Assembly (NCBI GenBank): GCA_028284675.1
Contig: JANQRI010000005.1
Coordinates: 62,001-126,000, forward strand
Source: Gammaproteobacteria bacterium
GTDB taxonomy: Bacteria > Pseudomonadota > Gammaproteobacteria > HTCC5015
DNA: 64,000 bases
Direction: 5' to 3'
This document shows, piece by piece, positions 30,565-39,801 of this stretch (positions are counted from its first letter, which is position 1; every line of letters starts with the position of its first letter). The notes under the pieces are model-generated. The model made no database searches, was not told where the DNA came from, and worked only from the letters and a program-made list of their open reading frames with translations. The translations under genes and the position numbers were made by a program.

Positions 30565-31648
30565 CGATAATAGACCGGTATTGATTATGGCCGGTGGAAC
30601 CGGCGGGCATGTGTATCCGGCACTGGCGGTTGCAAGGGCATTGCTTGCGCGTGATGTGCCTGTGGTTTGGCTCGGAACACGAAAAGGGCTGGAGGCACGC
30701 GTGGTGCCGGAATCGGGTATTCCGGTTAAATGGATTACGGTATCGGGGTTGCGCAAAAAACGTATTTGGAATTTATTGTTTGCGCCCTTAACACTGTTAT
30801 ATGCCTGTCTGCAATCAGCCACAGTGATCGCGAGTATCAGGCCGCGCCTGGTTTTGGGGATGGGTGGATTTGTTGCCGGGCCCGGTGGGCTTGTATCCAA
30901 AATAATGCATAAACCGCTGGTTATACATGAGCAAAATGCGATTGCCGGATTAACCAACCGCATATTGGCGCGCATGGCCAACTCCGTATTACAGGCATTT
31001 CCGAATACGTTTAAGAATAACGTAAATGCTTACCATACCGGGAATCCTGTGCGGGAGGATATTTGGGCATTGCCGGAACCATCAGCGCGTATGGCTGAAC
31101 GGCAGGGGCGCTTACGTTTGTTGATAATCGGCGGCAGTCTTGGAGCCCGGTTTTTGAACGAGCTGGTGCCAAAAGCAATTTATACGATGCCCTCGGGAAT
31201 GTGGCCGGAAATCTACCATCAAGCAGGACAGATGCATATCGACTCAGCACGCAGCACATATACAAAGCTGGGTGTTGAGGCGGAGGTGCATCCTTTTATC
31301 GAAGATATGGCCAGCGCTTATGCATGGGCAGACCTGGTTGTATGCCGCTCCGGTGCGATGACCGTTGCAGAGCTGGCGGCTGCCGGCCTGCCTTCCATAT
31401 TAGTTCCATACCCGCATGCTGTTGATGATCATCAGACCGCTAATGGTCGTTATCTGGAGGAGCAAGGTGCGGCAATAATAGGTTCTGAATCAGAGTTAAC
31501 TGCGGAGCAGCTCGGGGACTGGTTAAGTGAGCTGACAGTTGATCGTCAGCGTTTATTGCAAATGGCAAACTGCGCCCGGCGTTTGGCGCGGCCGGAAGCA
31601 ACCCAGCTGGTTGTGCGTGAATGCCTTGCCGTGGCAGAGAGCTTTTGA
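30557..31648 (+). CDS. murG: UDP-GlcNAc:lipid I N-acetylglucosaminyltransferase
   Basis: Encodes 363 residues, a GT28-family enzyme on the cytoplasmic face of the inner membrane; it converts lipid I to lipid II. The first glycine-rich loop AGGTGGHVYPALAVA lies near residue 12. GMGGFVAGPGGL near residue 98, HEQNAIAGLTNR near residue 117 and GGSLGAR near residue 193 are the diagnostic motifs. RSGAMTVAELAAAGLPSILV near residue 258 binds the UDP-GlcNAc donor. Starts inside the end of ftsW. Confidence 0.97.
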   Translation: MHSDNRPVLIMAGGTGGHVYPALAVARALLARDVPVVWLGTRKGLEARVVPESGIPVKWITVSGLRKKRIWNLLFAPLTLLYACLQSATVIASIRPRLVLGMGGFVAGPGGLVSKIMHKPLVIHEQNAIAGLTNRILARMANSVLQAFPNTFKNNVNAYHTGNPVREDIWALPEPSARMAERQGRLRLLIIGGSLGARFLNELVPKAIYTMPSGMWPEIYHQAGQMHIDSARSTYTKLGVEAEVHPFIEDMASAYAWADLVVCRSGAMTVAELAAAGLPSILVPYPHAVDDHQTANGRYLEEQGAAIIGSESELTAEQLGDWLSELTVDRQRLLQMANCARRLARPEATQLVVRECLAVAESF

Positions 31649-31650
31649 TA

Positions 31651-33093
31651 ATGGCTGACAGCAATACAAGCACCGGGCAGATCTGGCGTAATCCAATGCG
31701 ACGCATTAAATGCGTGCATTTTGTTGGTATAGCCGGAGCAGGCATGTCCGGAATTGCGGAGGTAATGCTGAACCTGGGTTATCAGGTCAGTGGTTCTGAT
31801 TTGTCTGTGAATACAACCACTGATCGTTTGCAACAGCATGGTGCGACAATATTTCAGGGGCATGCCGCTGCGAATGTAACCCAGGCCGATGTGGTTGTTA
31901 CATCCACCGCAATCGCAAAAGATAATCCGGAAGTCAGTGAGGCATTAAAGATGCGTATTCCGGTAGTACCACGCGCAGGCATGCTTGCTGAGCTGATGCG
32001 GTTTCGCCAGGGGGTTGCGGTTGCCGGCACACATGGCAAAACCACGACGACCAGCATGGTGGCCAGTTTGTTGGCGGCCGGTGGTCTGGACCCGACTTTT
32101 GTGATCGGTGGCCGGTTGAATAATGCTGCTGCGCACGGGCAACTAGGGCAGGGTGATTATCTGGTGGCCGAAGCCGATGAAAGCGATGCCTCTTTTTTGT
32201 ATCTGCAGCCTGTGATTGCGATAGTGACCAATATTGATGCTGACCATCTGAGTACTTATGAAGGTGATTTTAACCGCCTGCGCGATGCATTTAAAGAATT
32301 TCTGCATCATTTGCCTTTTTATGGTCTTGCGGTTTTGTGTATTGATAATCCGGTCGTGCGTGATTTACTGCCGGAGATTAACCGCCCGGTATTAACCTAT
32401 GGGATCGGTGAATTGGGAGACGTGCGCGCCACCGCAATTCATACCGATGCCGGGAGCAGTCGCTTTACTGTGCAGTTACCGGATGTGGAAAAAGCTTTTG
32501 AAGTACAGATGAGTGTGCCGGGCAGACACAATGTACAAAATGCGCTGGCGGCAATAACAGTTGCGAATGAGCTGGGTGTGCCGGTACCTGTTATGCAGGA
32601 GGCATTGTCTGCTTTTGCCGGAATCGGTCGTCGTTTTCAGCGTTACGGTACGCTGAAAATAAAGGCCGGCCAGGTGGAGTTAATTGATGATTACGGTCAT
32701 CATCCCAGTGAGATTCAGGCAACCGTCACAGCGGTCCGTGAAAGCTGGCCTAAAAGGCGTTTGGTTGTTGCATTTCAACCACATCGCTATAGCCGGACAC
32801 GTGATCTTCTGGATGATTTTGCTGCGGTGTTAAGCGAAGTAGATGTGCTTTGTCTTTGTGAAGTCTATCCGGCGGGTGAAAAACCGATTCCGGATGCGGA
32901 TGGGCGTGCGTTAAGCAAGGCGATACGCGCACATCGGAAAGTAAGTCCTGTGTTTGTAAAAGACATTAATAAATTACCTGAAAAGTTAAGCGCCTTATTA
33001 TCCGATGACGATATTCTATTGACGTTGGGGGCCGGTAATATTGGTGCGATAGCGGCGAAGCTACCGGCATATTTGCAGAAGGGGGCAGTGTGA
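31651..33093 (+). CDS. murC: UDP-MurNAc:L-alanine ligase
   Basis: Encodes 480 residues from ATG 31651 (MADSNTSTG), two bases after the murG stop. An in-frame ATG 30 bases earlier would lie inside murG and add an unrelated extension. MurC adds L-alanine to UDP-MurNAc. FVGIAGAGMSGIAEVML near residue 24 is the family start, and AGTHGKTTTTSMVA near residue 124 is the ATP loop. EADESDASF and DDYGHHPSEI follow in order. Overlaps murB by four bases (GTGA). Confidence 0.97.
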   Translation: MADSNTSTGQIWRNPMRRIKCVHFVGIAGAGMSGIAEVMLNLGYQVSGSDLSVNTTTDRLQQHGATIFQGHAAANVTQADVVVTSTAIAKDNPEVSEALKMRIPVVPRAGMLAELMRFRQGVAVAGTHGKTTTTSMVASLLAAGGLDPTFVIGGRLNNAAAHGQLGQGDYLVAEADESDASFLYLQPVIAIVTNIDADHLSTYEGDFNRLRDAFKEFLHHLPFYGLAVLCIDNPVVRDLLPEINRPVLTYGIGELGDVRATAIHTDAGSSRFTVQLPDVEKAFEVQMSVPGRHNVQNALAAITVANELGVPVPVMQEALSAFAGIGRRFQRYGTLKIKAGQVELIDDYGHHPSEIQATVTAVRESWPKRRLVVAFQPHRYSRTRDLLDDFAAVLSEVDVLCLCEVYPAGEKPIPDADGRALSKAIRAHRKVSPVFVKDINKLPEKLSALLSDDDILLTLGAGNIGAIAAKLPAYLQKGAV

Positions 33094-34001
33094 ACGTGGC
33101 CGAGCAACATCCGCAACTCAGAGGCCGGCTGCTAACAAATGAGCCGTTATTAAAATATACATCCTGGCGTGTGGGTGGCCCGGCGGAGCGTTTGTATAAA
33201 CCGGCAGACCGGGATGACTTGCAGCTTTTTATGCAGCAGTTGTCATCAACAGAACCACTAACTTTTATTGGTTTGGGCAGCAATTTGCTGATACGTGACG
33301 GCGGAATAAGCGGAACGGTGATTGTTACCCAGAATGCGGTTAACCGATTGGAAATACATCATGAAAGTCAGACTTCCGTGACAGTCTATGCGGAAACGGG
33401 CGTAAGTTGTGCTCAGCTTGCCAGATTTAGTGTAAAGCATGCATTGACCGGTGGTGAGTTTTTTGCCGGTATACCCGGTACTGTCGGTGGTGCTCTGGCG
33501 ATGAACGCGGGGGCATTCGGCAGTGAAACATGGCAGTTTATTGAGCAGGTCGAAACATTAAGCCGCGCAGGTGAGACTCTGATGCGTTCTGCTGTGGATT
33601 ATGAAATTGGGTACCGCAGTGTTAAGGGCTGTTCACAAGAGTGGTTTTTGGCGGGATATTTTCGTTTTACACATGACCCGGCTGCGGATGGTGAAGAGCG
33701 TATAAAAGCATTATTGAATAAGCGTGGTGCCACACAACCGATAGGTGTATACAGCTGCGGCTCGGTATTTCGTAATCCTCCCGGTGATCATGCGGCCCGC
33801 CTGATAGAGTCTGTCGGGCTTAAAAGCTATCGCATCGGTGGAGCAATGGTTTCCGAGAAGCATGCGAACTTTATTATCAATGACGCTGATGCAAGTGCTG
33901 CAGATATAGAGCAACTGATTTATCACGTGCAGGCTGAGGTTGAGGCTAAAACCGGTATTCGATTACAGCCGGAAGTACGGGTTGTGGGAGACTCCGAATG
34001 A
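33090..34001 (+). CDS. murB: UDP-N-acetylenolpyruvoylglucosamine reductase
   Basis: Encodes 303 residues from a GTG start coupled to the murC stop. MurB is the FAD- and NADPH-dependent enzyme that makes UDP-MurNAc. The FAD domain shows TSWRVGGPAERLY near residue 24, GLGSNLLIRDGG near residue 62 and GIPGTVGGALAMNAGAFG near residue 128. The C-terminal substrate domain shows GSVFRNPPGDHAARLIE near residue 222. The short length fits type II MurB, not the roughly 340-residue type I of E. coli and Pseudomonas. In E. coli murB lies outside the dcw cluster; here it is inside. Confidence 0.95.
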   Translation: MNVAEQHPQLRGRLLTNEPLLKYTSWRVGGPAERLYKPADRDDLQLFMQQLSSTEPLTFIGLGSNLLIRDGGISGTVIVTQNAVNRLEIHHESQTSVTVYAETGVSCAQLARFSVKHALTGGEFFAGIPGTVGGALAMNAGAFGSETWQFIEQVETLSRAGETLMRSAVDYEIGYRSVKGCSQEWFLAGYFRFTHDPAADGEERIKALLNKRGATQPIGVYSCGSVFRNPPGDHAARLIESVGLKSYRIGGAMVSEKHANFIINDADASAADIEQLIYHVQAEVEAKTGIRLQPEVRVVGDSE

Positions 34002-34954
34002 CATTGTCAAAGATGCCTGAGCCTAATGAATTTGGCAAAGTTGCCCTCTTGATGGGGGGGTGGTCTGCCGAACGGGAGATTTCATTGCGAAGCGGCAATG
34101 CGGTATTAAGTGCTTTACGGCGGGCCGGTGTCAATGTTGTGCCTGTTGATGTCGGTAGAGACGTGATAAAGGTATTGCAGAGTGGTGGTTTTGATCGTGT
34201 TTTTAATATGCTGCATGGTCGCGGTGGTGAGGATGGCACGATTCAGGCTTTATTGGAGTTGCTGGAACTGCCTTACACTGGAAGTGGTATGTTAGGTTGT
34301 GCCATTGCGATGGATAAATTCAGAACCAAGGCTTTATGGGCCGGCCTGGGTCTGCCGACCCCGGCTTACATGTTATTAAATAATGAAGCAGACTGTGCCG
34401 AAGCCGCAACCCGATTGGGTTTTCCACTGGCGGTAAAACCGGTATTTGAAGGTTCCAGTATCGGCATCACCAAGGTGGAACAAAAAAGTCATTTGCCGGC
34501 AGCCTGGCGTAGTGCGCAGCAGTATGGTCCGGTGTTGGCAGAACAATGGATAGAGGGTGAAGAGTATACGACCGGGGTTTTGGAAAATCGCGCATTGCCG
34601 TTGATTCGTTTGGAGACCACGCGCACGTTTTATGATTACGATGCAAAGTATAACAATCCTGATACGCAATATCATTGCCCCTGCGGGTTGGATGTAAGTC
34701 GTGAAACTGAACTTCAAAAACTCAGTGAGCAGGCTTTTTTAGCGGTGAATGCATCCGGCTGGGGTAGAGTGGATCTGATGCTGGATAGTGCACAGCGGCC
34801 CTGGTTGATTGAAGTCAATACTGTGCCGGGTATGACGGATCACAGTTTAGTGCCGATGGCTGCAAAAGTTGCAGGAATAAATTTTGATGAACTGGTGCTA
34901 CGCATTCTGGCAACAAGTTTGAGCGATCACAGGGAGGATGTTTATGCCGCATAG
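33998..34954 (+). CDS. ddl: D-alanine:D-alanine ligase
   Basis: Encodes 318 residues, an ATP-grasp enzyme that makes the D-Ala-D-Ala used by MurF. LMGGWSAEREISLRSGNAV near residue 14 is the family start, HGRGGEDGTIQALLELL near residue 73 the first substrate loop, and KPVFEGSSIGITKV near residue 146 the ATP region. GWGRVDLMLD and EVNTVPGMTDHSLVPMAA are the metal- and D-Ala-binding motifs near the end. The length and dcw position match DdlB. Overlaps murB by four bases and ftsQ slightly. Confidence 0.96.
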   Translation: MTLSKMPEPNEFGKVALLMGGWSAEREISLRSGNAVLSALRRAGVNVVPVDVGRDVIKVLQSGGFDRVFNMLHGRGGEDGTIQALLELLELPYTGSGMLGCAIAMDKFRTKALWAGLGLPTPAYMLLNNEADCAEAATRLGFPLAVKPVFEGSSIGITKVEQKSHLPAAWRSAQQYGPVLAEQWIEGEEYTTGVLENRALPLIRLETTRTFYDYDAKYNNPDTQYHCPCGLDVSRETELQKLSEQAFLAVNASGWGRVDLMLDSAQRPWLIEVNTVPGMTDHSLVPMAAKVAGINFDELVLRILATSLSDHREDVYAA

Positions 34955-35780
34955 TGCAGTCATAAATTGCCGGCAACCTTATAAGACTCCCGGGCAGCGT
35001 CGTGGCCAGGGTAAAAAGTCGAAGCGTGGCGCGGTTGAAAAAACGGCAGACGATAACAGCCGGAATATCCGTATTACAAAGCCGTTAATGCTGTTGCTAT
35101 TAACCGGGCTGATTATTTTTTTCTCTGTTTGGTTGATTGAGAAAGGTGCGGCGCTTTTCTCAATCAACCATGTATCGATTATCGGTGAGTTTCAAAATGA
35201 TCAGGCTGCTGAAATAGAAGATGCATTATCGGTGCATGTGCAGGGCGGTTTTTTTACCGTAGACCTTGTGAGTGCCAAAGCCGCGGTGATGCGCCTGGCT
35301 TGGGTAAAGGATGTTAGTTTGCAGCGCCGTTGGCCGGATCATTTAATTGTCAGCATAGTCGAGCAGCAGGCCGTGGCGTATTGGAATGATGGCGCGAAAT
35401 TGAATGATCAAGGTGAAGTGTTTGAAAACCCTTATAGCAGCGGGCCCGGGCCGTTGCCGCGTCTTTATGGGCCGGATAATCGTTCCGATGAAGTGCTGCA
35501 GCAATATCAATACTGGGCCCGACAATTGCGTGGTAGTGAATTTGTTATTGAGTCGGTTAGCCTGGACCGGCGTAATAGCTGGCAGTTGCAGACCACAGAT
35601 AAAGTGGTTTTGATACTGGGGAATAAAATGCTTGAGTCCCGTTTGCAGCGTTTTATCGAAGTGTATTCAAAAGTTTTAAAAGGGCGTCGCGAGCGAATAC
35701 AGTCGATTGACCTGCGTTACAGTAACGGTTTTACGGTGAGCTGGAAAACCGGCTTGCAGCCAGATATACATGAGGGTTGA
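34944..35780 (+). CDS. ftsQ: Cell division protein FtsQ
   Basis: About 278 residues from ATG 34944, which sits six bases after AGGGAGG; an ATG at 34938 touches that site and is less likely. A basic cytoplasmic tail (RRGQGKKSKRG) leads to one transmembrane segment at about residues 48-66. A POTRA domain follows (HVSIIGEFQN to QRRWPDHLIVSIVEQQAVAYW), then a FtsQ beta-domain. FtsQ recruits FtsL and FtsB to the divisome. The end overlaps the possible ftsA TTG start. Confidence 0.94.
   Translation: MPHSAVINCRQPYKTPGQRRGQGKKSKRGAVEKTADDNSRNIRITKPLMLLLLTGLIIFFSVWLIEKGAALFSINHVSIIGEFQNDQAAEIEDALSVHVQGGFFTVDLVSAKAAVMRLAWVKDVSLQRRWPDHLIVSIVEQQAVAYWNDGAKLNDQGEVFENPYSSGPGPLPRLYGPDNRSDEVLQQYQYWARQLRGSEFVIESVSLDRRNSWQLQTTDKVVLILGNKMLESRLQRFIEVYSKVLKGRRERIQSIDLRYSNGFTVSWKTGLQPDIHEG
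35130..35170. repeat. Perfect 15-bp inverted repeat inside ftsQ
   Basis: TGGTTGATTGAGAAA at 35130-35144 is repeated as its exact reverse complement at 35156-35170 with an 11-base loop. It lies in the codons that end the FtsQ transmembrane segment and open the POTRA domain. Both arms are coding. No T-run follows, so it does not look like a terminator. Confidence 0.85.
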
Positions 35781-35785
35781 GCAGG

Positions 35786-37018
35786 ATGTCTAAAAAATCA
35801 GAAAAAGAAATGATCGTCGGCCTTGATATTGGCACATCAAAAATTGTTGCGATTGTTGGTGAAGTTAATACAGATGGTGAAGTCGATATTATCGGTATCG
35901 GTTCACATCCTTCCCGGGGACTGAAAAAAGGCGTTGTCGTTAATATTGAATCAACCGTGCACTCCATTCAGCGTGCGGTGGAGGAAGCAGAGTTAATGGC
36001 TGGTTGCCAGATTCACTCGGTTTATGCCGGAATAGCCGGCAGCCATGTGCGTAGCCTGAATTCACATGGAATAGTTGCGATTAAAGATCGCGAGGTAACC
36101 GCAGCCGATGTGGATCGTGTGATTGATGCGGCTCGGGCGGTGGCGATTCCGGCAGACCAGAAAATACTGCATATCCTGCCGCAAGAGTTTGTAATTGATG
36201 GTCAGGAAGGTATCAAAGAGCCTGTCGGCATGTCAGGAGTGCGCCTGGAGGCCAAAGTGCATCTGGTAACCGGCGCAGTCAGTGCGGCCCAAAATGTTAT
36301 CAAATGTGTGCGTCGTTGCGGTTTGGAAGTCGATGACATTATTTTGGAGCAACTCGCATCGAGCTATTCGGTATTGACCGAAGATGAAAAGGATCTTGGT
36401 GTTTGTTTGGTCGATATGGGGGGTGGTACCACTGATATCGCGGTGTTCTGTGATGGAGCTATCCGCCATACGGCTGTTATTCCAATTGCCGGTGATCAGG
36501 TAACAAACGATATAGCGGTCGCACTGCGTACTCCGACCCAATATGCGGAAGATATAAAAATCAAATATGCCTGTGCATTAAGGCAACTGGCCAGTGCGGA
36601 TGAGACCATTGAAGTGCCCAGTGTCGGAGAGCGTGAACCACGCAAGTTGTCACGAATGACATTAATCGATGTCGTTGAACCGCGTTATACCGAGTTACTT
36701 GATTTGATTTTGGCCGAGCTGCGTCGCAGTGGTTTCGAGGACCTGGTGGCGGCCGGTATCGTAATGACCGGTGGGAGTGCAAAAATGGAAGGCGTTGCTG
36801 AGCTTGCCGAAGAAATTTTCAATATGCCGGTACGTGTCGGTGTACCGCAGTTTGTCAGCGGCTTATCGGATGTGGTGCGTAACCCTATTCATGCAACCGG
36901 GGTTGGTTTGTTGTTGTTTGGTCAGGTTAACCGGCAGTCTGGGCGGGAATTTTTCGGTGATCAGGGGTTGTCAAAAGTTTGGCAGCGCATGATGGATTGG
37001 TTTAAAGGTAATTTCTGA
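35786..37018 (+). CDS. ftsA: Cell division protein FtsA
   Basis: Encodes 410 residues from ATG 35786 (MSKKSEKEMIVGLDIG); a TTG nine bases upstream is a weaker choice. FtsA is an actin-like ATPase that tethers FtsZ to the membrane. VGLDIGTSKIVAIVGE is phosphate loop 1. LVDMGGGTTDIAVF near residue 211 is phosphate loop 2. VMTGGSAKMEGVAELAEEIF near residue 329 is the adenosine motif. The C-terminal amphipathic helix (QRMMDWFKGNF) is the membrane-targeting sequence. Confidence 0.97.
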   Translation: MSKKSEKEMIVGLDIGTSKIVAIVGEVNTDGEVDIIGIGSHPSRGLKKGVVVNIESTVHSIQRAVEEAELMAGCQIHSVYAGIAGSHVRSLNSHGIVAIKDREVTAADVDRVIDAARAVAIPADQKILHILPQEFVIDGQEGIKEPVGMSGVRLEAKVHLVTGAVSAAQNVIKCVRRCGLEVDDIILEQLASSYSVLTEDEKDLGVCLVDMGGGTTDIAVFCDGAIRHTAVIPIAGDQVTNDIAVALRTPTQYAEDIKIKYACALRQLASADETIEVPSVGEREPRKLSRMTLIDVVEPRYTELLDLILAELRRSGFEDLVAAGIVMTGGSAKMEGVAELAEEIFNMPVRVGVPQFVSGLSDVVRNPIHATGVGLLLFGQVNRQSGREFFGDQGLSKVWQRMMDWFKGNF

Positions 37019-37049
37019 TTCTTTATATATACACTTGGGAGGTACTATT

Positions 37050-38195
37050 ATGTTTGAGTTAATGGATACATACAGTCAAAGTGCTGTGATAAAAGTAATG
37101 GGTATCGGCGGCGGCGGTGGTAATGCCGTTAAGCATATGGTCGATGCGCATATAGAAGGTGTGGATTTTATCTGTGCAAACACCGATTCACAGGCCTTAA
37201 AAAACATTAATGTAAAAACCAATCTACAGGTTGGTTGCAATATCACGAAAGGCCTGGGGGCCGGTGCAAACCCTGAAGTCGGCCGGCAGGCAGCTCTGGA
37301 AGACCGCGAGCGCATTCAAAGTGTTATTGAAAATGCAGACATGCTGTTTATCACCGCTGGAATGGGTGGCGGCACCGGTACCGGTGCGGCACCGGTCGTT
37401 GCACAGCTTGCAAAAGAAATGGGCATACTAACGGTTGCAGTCGTCACCAAGCCTTTTCCGTTTGAAGGTGGTAAGCGCATGTCGGTTGCAGAGGCAGGCA
37501 TGCGGGCGCTTGGTCAACATGTGGATTCATTGATCACGATTCCGAATGAAAAACTGCTATCGGTGCTGGGTAAAGATGTCGGCTTGCTGGATGCATTCAA
37601 GGCCGCGAACGGGGTTTTGCAGGGAGCGGTGCAGGGTATTGCGGAGCTGATCACCAAGCCCGGTTTGATCAATGTTGACTTTGCCGATGTCCGGACAGTG
37701 ATGTCGGAAATGGGTATGGCGATGATGGGTTCAGGCGCGGGAACCGGTGAGCACCGGGCAAAACAAGCTGCTGAGGCTGCGGTGGCCAGTCCATTGCTGG
37801 AAGATGTCAGTCTAGCCGGCGCGAAAGGTATTCTGGTGAATGTCACTGCGGGCCAGGATCTGTCGATCGGTGAGTTTGAGCAGGTCGGTTCGACTGTTAA
37901 AGAGTTTGCATCTGATGACGCTACCGTTGTGGTGGGCACGGTGATTGATGCGGAGTTGCAAGGCGAACTACGGGTTACTGTCGTAGCAACCGGCTTAGGC
38001 GTCCAGGAATTTGAGGTTAAACAACCGGTTCGGCTGGTCGAACGCCTTTCCAGTGGCGAAGTGGACTATAAAGAATACGAAACCCCGACAGCAGTGCGTG
38101 AAAAGCGGGCGGTTGGCGATGGTTTAAAGCCTGATGGCGACTTTGACAGCGAGTATCTGGATATACCGGCATTTTTACGGCGGCAGGCAGACTGA
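37050..38195 (+). CDS. ftsZ: Cell division protein FtsZ
   Basis: Encodes 381 residues from ATG 37050, with GGGAGG eight bases upstream; an upstream TTG overlaps that ribosome site and is rejected. FtsZ is the tubulin-like GTPase that forms the division ring. GIGGGGGNAVKHMV begins the GTP-binding domain. GGGTGTGAAPVVA near residue 107 is the tubulin signature, and NVDFADVRTVMS is the T7-loop region. The tail EYLDIPAFLRRQAD is the conserved peptide that binds FtsA and ZipA. Last gene of the dcw run. Confidence 0.98.
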   Translation: MFELMDTYSQSAVIKVMGIGGGGGNAVKHMVDAHIEGVDFICANTDSQALKNINVKTNLQVGCNITKGLGAGANPEVGRQAALEDRERIQSVIENADMLFITAGMGGGTGTGAAPVVAQLAKEMGILTVAVVTKPFPFEGGKRMSVAEAGMRALGQHVDSLITIPNEKLLSVLGKDVGLLDAFKAANGVLQGAVQGIAELITKPGLINVDFADVRTVMSEMGMAMMGSGAGTGEHRAKQAAEAAVASPLLEDVSLAGAKGILVNVTAGQDLSIGEFEQVGSTVKEFASDDATVVVGTVIDAELQGELRVTVVATGLGVQEFEVKQPVRLVERLSSGEVDYKEYETPTAVREKRAVGDGLKPDGDFDSEYLDIPAFLRRQAD

Positions 38196-38291
38196 TCTCT
38201 ATATTGAGTCTACTTTGGGCACTATTTTTGCTTTTAATATAGTGGGTCCGCCAAAAATATTGTACAAAATATTTAAGCGCGGCCGAAAGTG

Positions 38292-38320
38292 TTACATTAT
38301 GTGACAGTTTTGTGTATCAT
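38292..38320 (+). promoter_or_regulatory. Predicted lpxC promoter
   Basis: TTACAT at 38292-38297 and TATCAT at 38315-38320 are spaced 17 bases. Transcription would begin near 38,327, leaving a leader of about 110 bases before lpxC. It suggests lpxC can be expressed separately from ftsZ. Confidence 0.5.
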
Positions 38321-38389
38321 TGCGCGATTTTGGTGCTGGGGCTTGAGTAAGTCCAGTTTAGCCATTATTTGTAATTATTTGGAGGACCG

Positions 38390-38414
38390 CTACCTTATAT
38401 ATAGGAAAAGGTAG
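38390..38414 (+). promoter_or_regulatory. Hairpin in the lpxC leader
   Basis: CTACCTT at 38390-38396 pairs with AAGGTAG at 38408-38414 across an 11-base AT-rich loop. The sequence GGAGG just before it is too far from the GTG to be its ribosome site; the likely site is GGGAG at about 38,420, directly after the hairpin. The structure could tune lpxC translation; this is inference. Confidence 0.45.
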
Positions 38415-38435
38415 AGTGTTGGGAGATAAAACCGC

Positions 38436-39350
38436 GTGTTAAAACAAAGAACTTTGAAGAACGTTATACGGGCCACAGGAATTGGCCTGCATACCGGGAA
38501 AAAGATTTACCTGACTTTACGCCCCGCAGCTGTTAATACCGGCATTATTTTTCGCCGGGTCGATTTCGATAAGCCGGTTGAAATAAAGGCTTTATCCAAA
38601 AACGTGGGTAACACAACATTATCGACAACACTGTCCGAGGGTGAGGTTTCGATATCAACGGTTGAGCATTTATTGTCTGCGATGGCCGGGCTGGGTATCG
38701 ATAACGCCTATGTTGATCTGAATGCAGCTGAAGTACCGATTATGGACGGCAGCGCCGGGCCGTTTGTTTTTCTGCTGCAATCGGCCGGTATTGTTGAGCA
38801 GCTGACTCCGAAGAAGTTTATTCGGATCAAGAAGCCGGTGGTTGTTGAAAGCGAAGGCAAATGGGCGCGTTTTGACCCTTTTAACGGTTTCAAGGTCGGG
38901 TTTACTATTGAGTTTGATCATCCTGTATTTAAGTCATCACAACAGACCGCGGAGATTGATTTTTCCAGTACTTCGTTCCTGAAAGAAGTCAGCCGGGCGC
39001 GGACCTTTGGCTTTATTAAAGATGTCGAATATCTGCGCGAGAAAAACCTGGTGCTGGGCGGCAGTCTGGATAATGCCGTAGTGGTTGATGATTACAGGGT
39101 TTTAAATGAAGACGGTTTGCGTTACGAGGATGAGTTCGTTAAACACAAAATTCTCGATGCGATCGGGGATCTTTACCTGTTGGGCCATAGTCTGATAGGG
39201 GCATTTACCGGATATAAATCCGGGCATGCGCTAAACAATATGTTATTGCGAAAACTGCTTGATATGCCTGATGCCTGGGAGCAGGTGATATTTGAAGATG
39301 AGACCGCGGCACCTATTTCATACATGCAGCCGCTGGCCGCGACCACATAA
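38436..39350 (+). CDS. lpxC: UDP-3-O-acyl-N-acetylglucosamine deacetylase
   Basis: Encodes 304 residues from GTG 38436. LpxC is the zinc enzyme for the committed step of lipid A synthesis. LKQRTLKNVIRATGIGLHTG is the conserved start. VEHLLSAMAGLGIDN supplies the first zinc His near residue 78. HKILDAIGDLYLLG near residue 237 supplies the second His and the Asp. GHSLIGAFTGYKSGHALNN contains the catalytic His. The length is normal. Unlike E. coli, no secM follows. Confidence 0.97.
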   Translation: MLKQRTLKNVIRATGIGLHTGKKIYLTLRPAAVNTGIIFRRVDFDKPVEIKALSKNVGNTTLSTTLSEGEVSISTVEHLLSAMAGLGIDNAYVDLNAAEVPIMDGSAGPFVFLLQSAGIVEQLTPKKFIRIKKPVVVESEGKWARFDPFNGFKVGFTIEFDHPVFKSSQQTAEIDFSSTSFLKEVSRARTFGFIKDVEYLREKNLVLGGSLDNAVVVDDYRVLNEDGLRYEDEFVKHKILDAIGDLYLLGHSLIGAFTGYKSGHALNNMLLRKLLDMPDAWEQVIFEDETAAPISYMQPLAATT

Positions 39351-39381
39351 TCCCGGTTTCACAATATACCGCTGTCTCTCA

Positions 39382-39801
39382 TCAACCGGGTGCCCGCTTG
39401 CTTAATTTGTTTAACGCCTGTTTCAACTCAGGATCATGCAGGGCATTGGCTAAAGTTTTGCAAAGTTGGGCCGAATTTTTGGACAGATGCGGCTTTTTAC
39501 CGGCTTTGGAGGGTATTGGAACGGATTTAGGGTGAACAGATACTTCGATACGGGAAACCGGCATGTCGGTTTTACTGTTCAGTAAGTGTATAATGTCGTT
39601 GGTCTGATACCGCACTTTACTGGCCCAAACCGGAGATTCAGCAACCAGTTTCAGTGTCCCATATTCGTATCCGACAGCCTGAACATGTGCGATATATTCG
39701 ATCGGCAGGCATTCGATCAAGGTCCGGTTAAGCCGTCTGAGCAATACCAGTTTTCGGGAAATTGTGCCGGGAATATGCTGGTTGATTGACTTCATCGGCA
39801 T
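39382..39801 (-). CDS. dciA: DciA family protein (DUF721), helicase-loading factor
   Basis: Encodes 139 residues (137 if the inner ATG is used). The DUF721/DciA core runs through residues 1-95: INQHIPGTISRKL, LIECLPIEYIAHVQAVGYE, then LKLVAESPVWASKVRYQTNDIIHLLN with the conserved SPVWA..LR-like helix start. DciA helps load the replicative helicase DnaB in bacteria lacking DnaC or DnaI. The gene points against lpxC and sits between lpxC and a M23 peptidase, a common place for it in gammaproteobacteria. The tail is basic and less conserved. Confidence 0.85.
   Translation of the reverse strand: MPMKSINQHIPGTISRKLVLLRRLNRTLIECLPIEYIAHVQAVGYEYGTLKLVAESPVWASKVRYQTNDIIHLLNSKTDMPVSRIEVSVHPKSVPIPSKAGKKPHLSKNSAQLCKTLANALHDPELKQALNKLSKRAPG

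Noticed and set aside
31621..31650. Earlier in-frame start for murC inside murG
   Set aside because: It would add a ten-residue extension unlike MurC, while ATG 31651 fits the usual spacing right after the murG stop.
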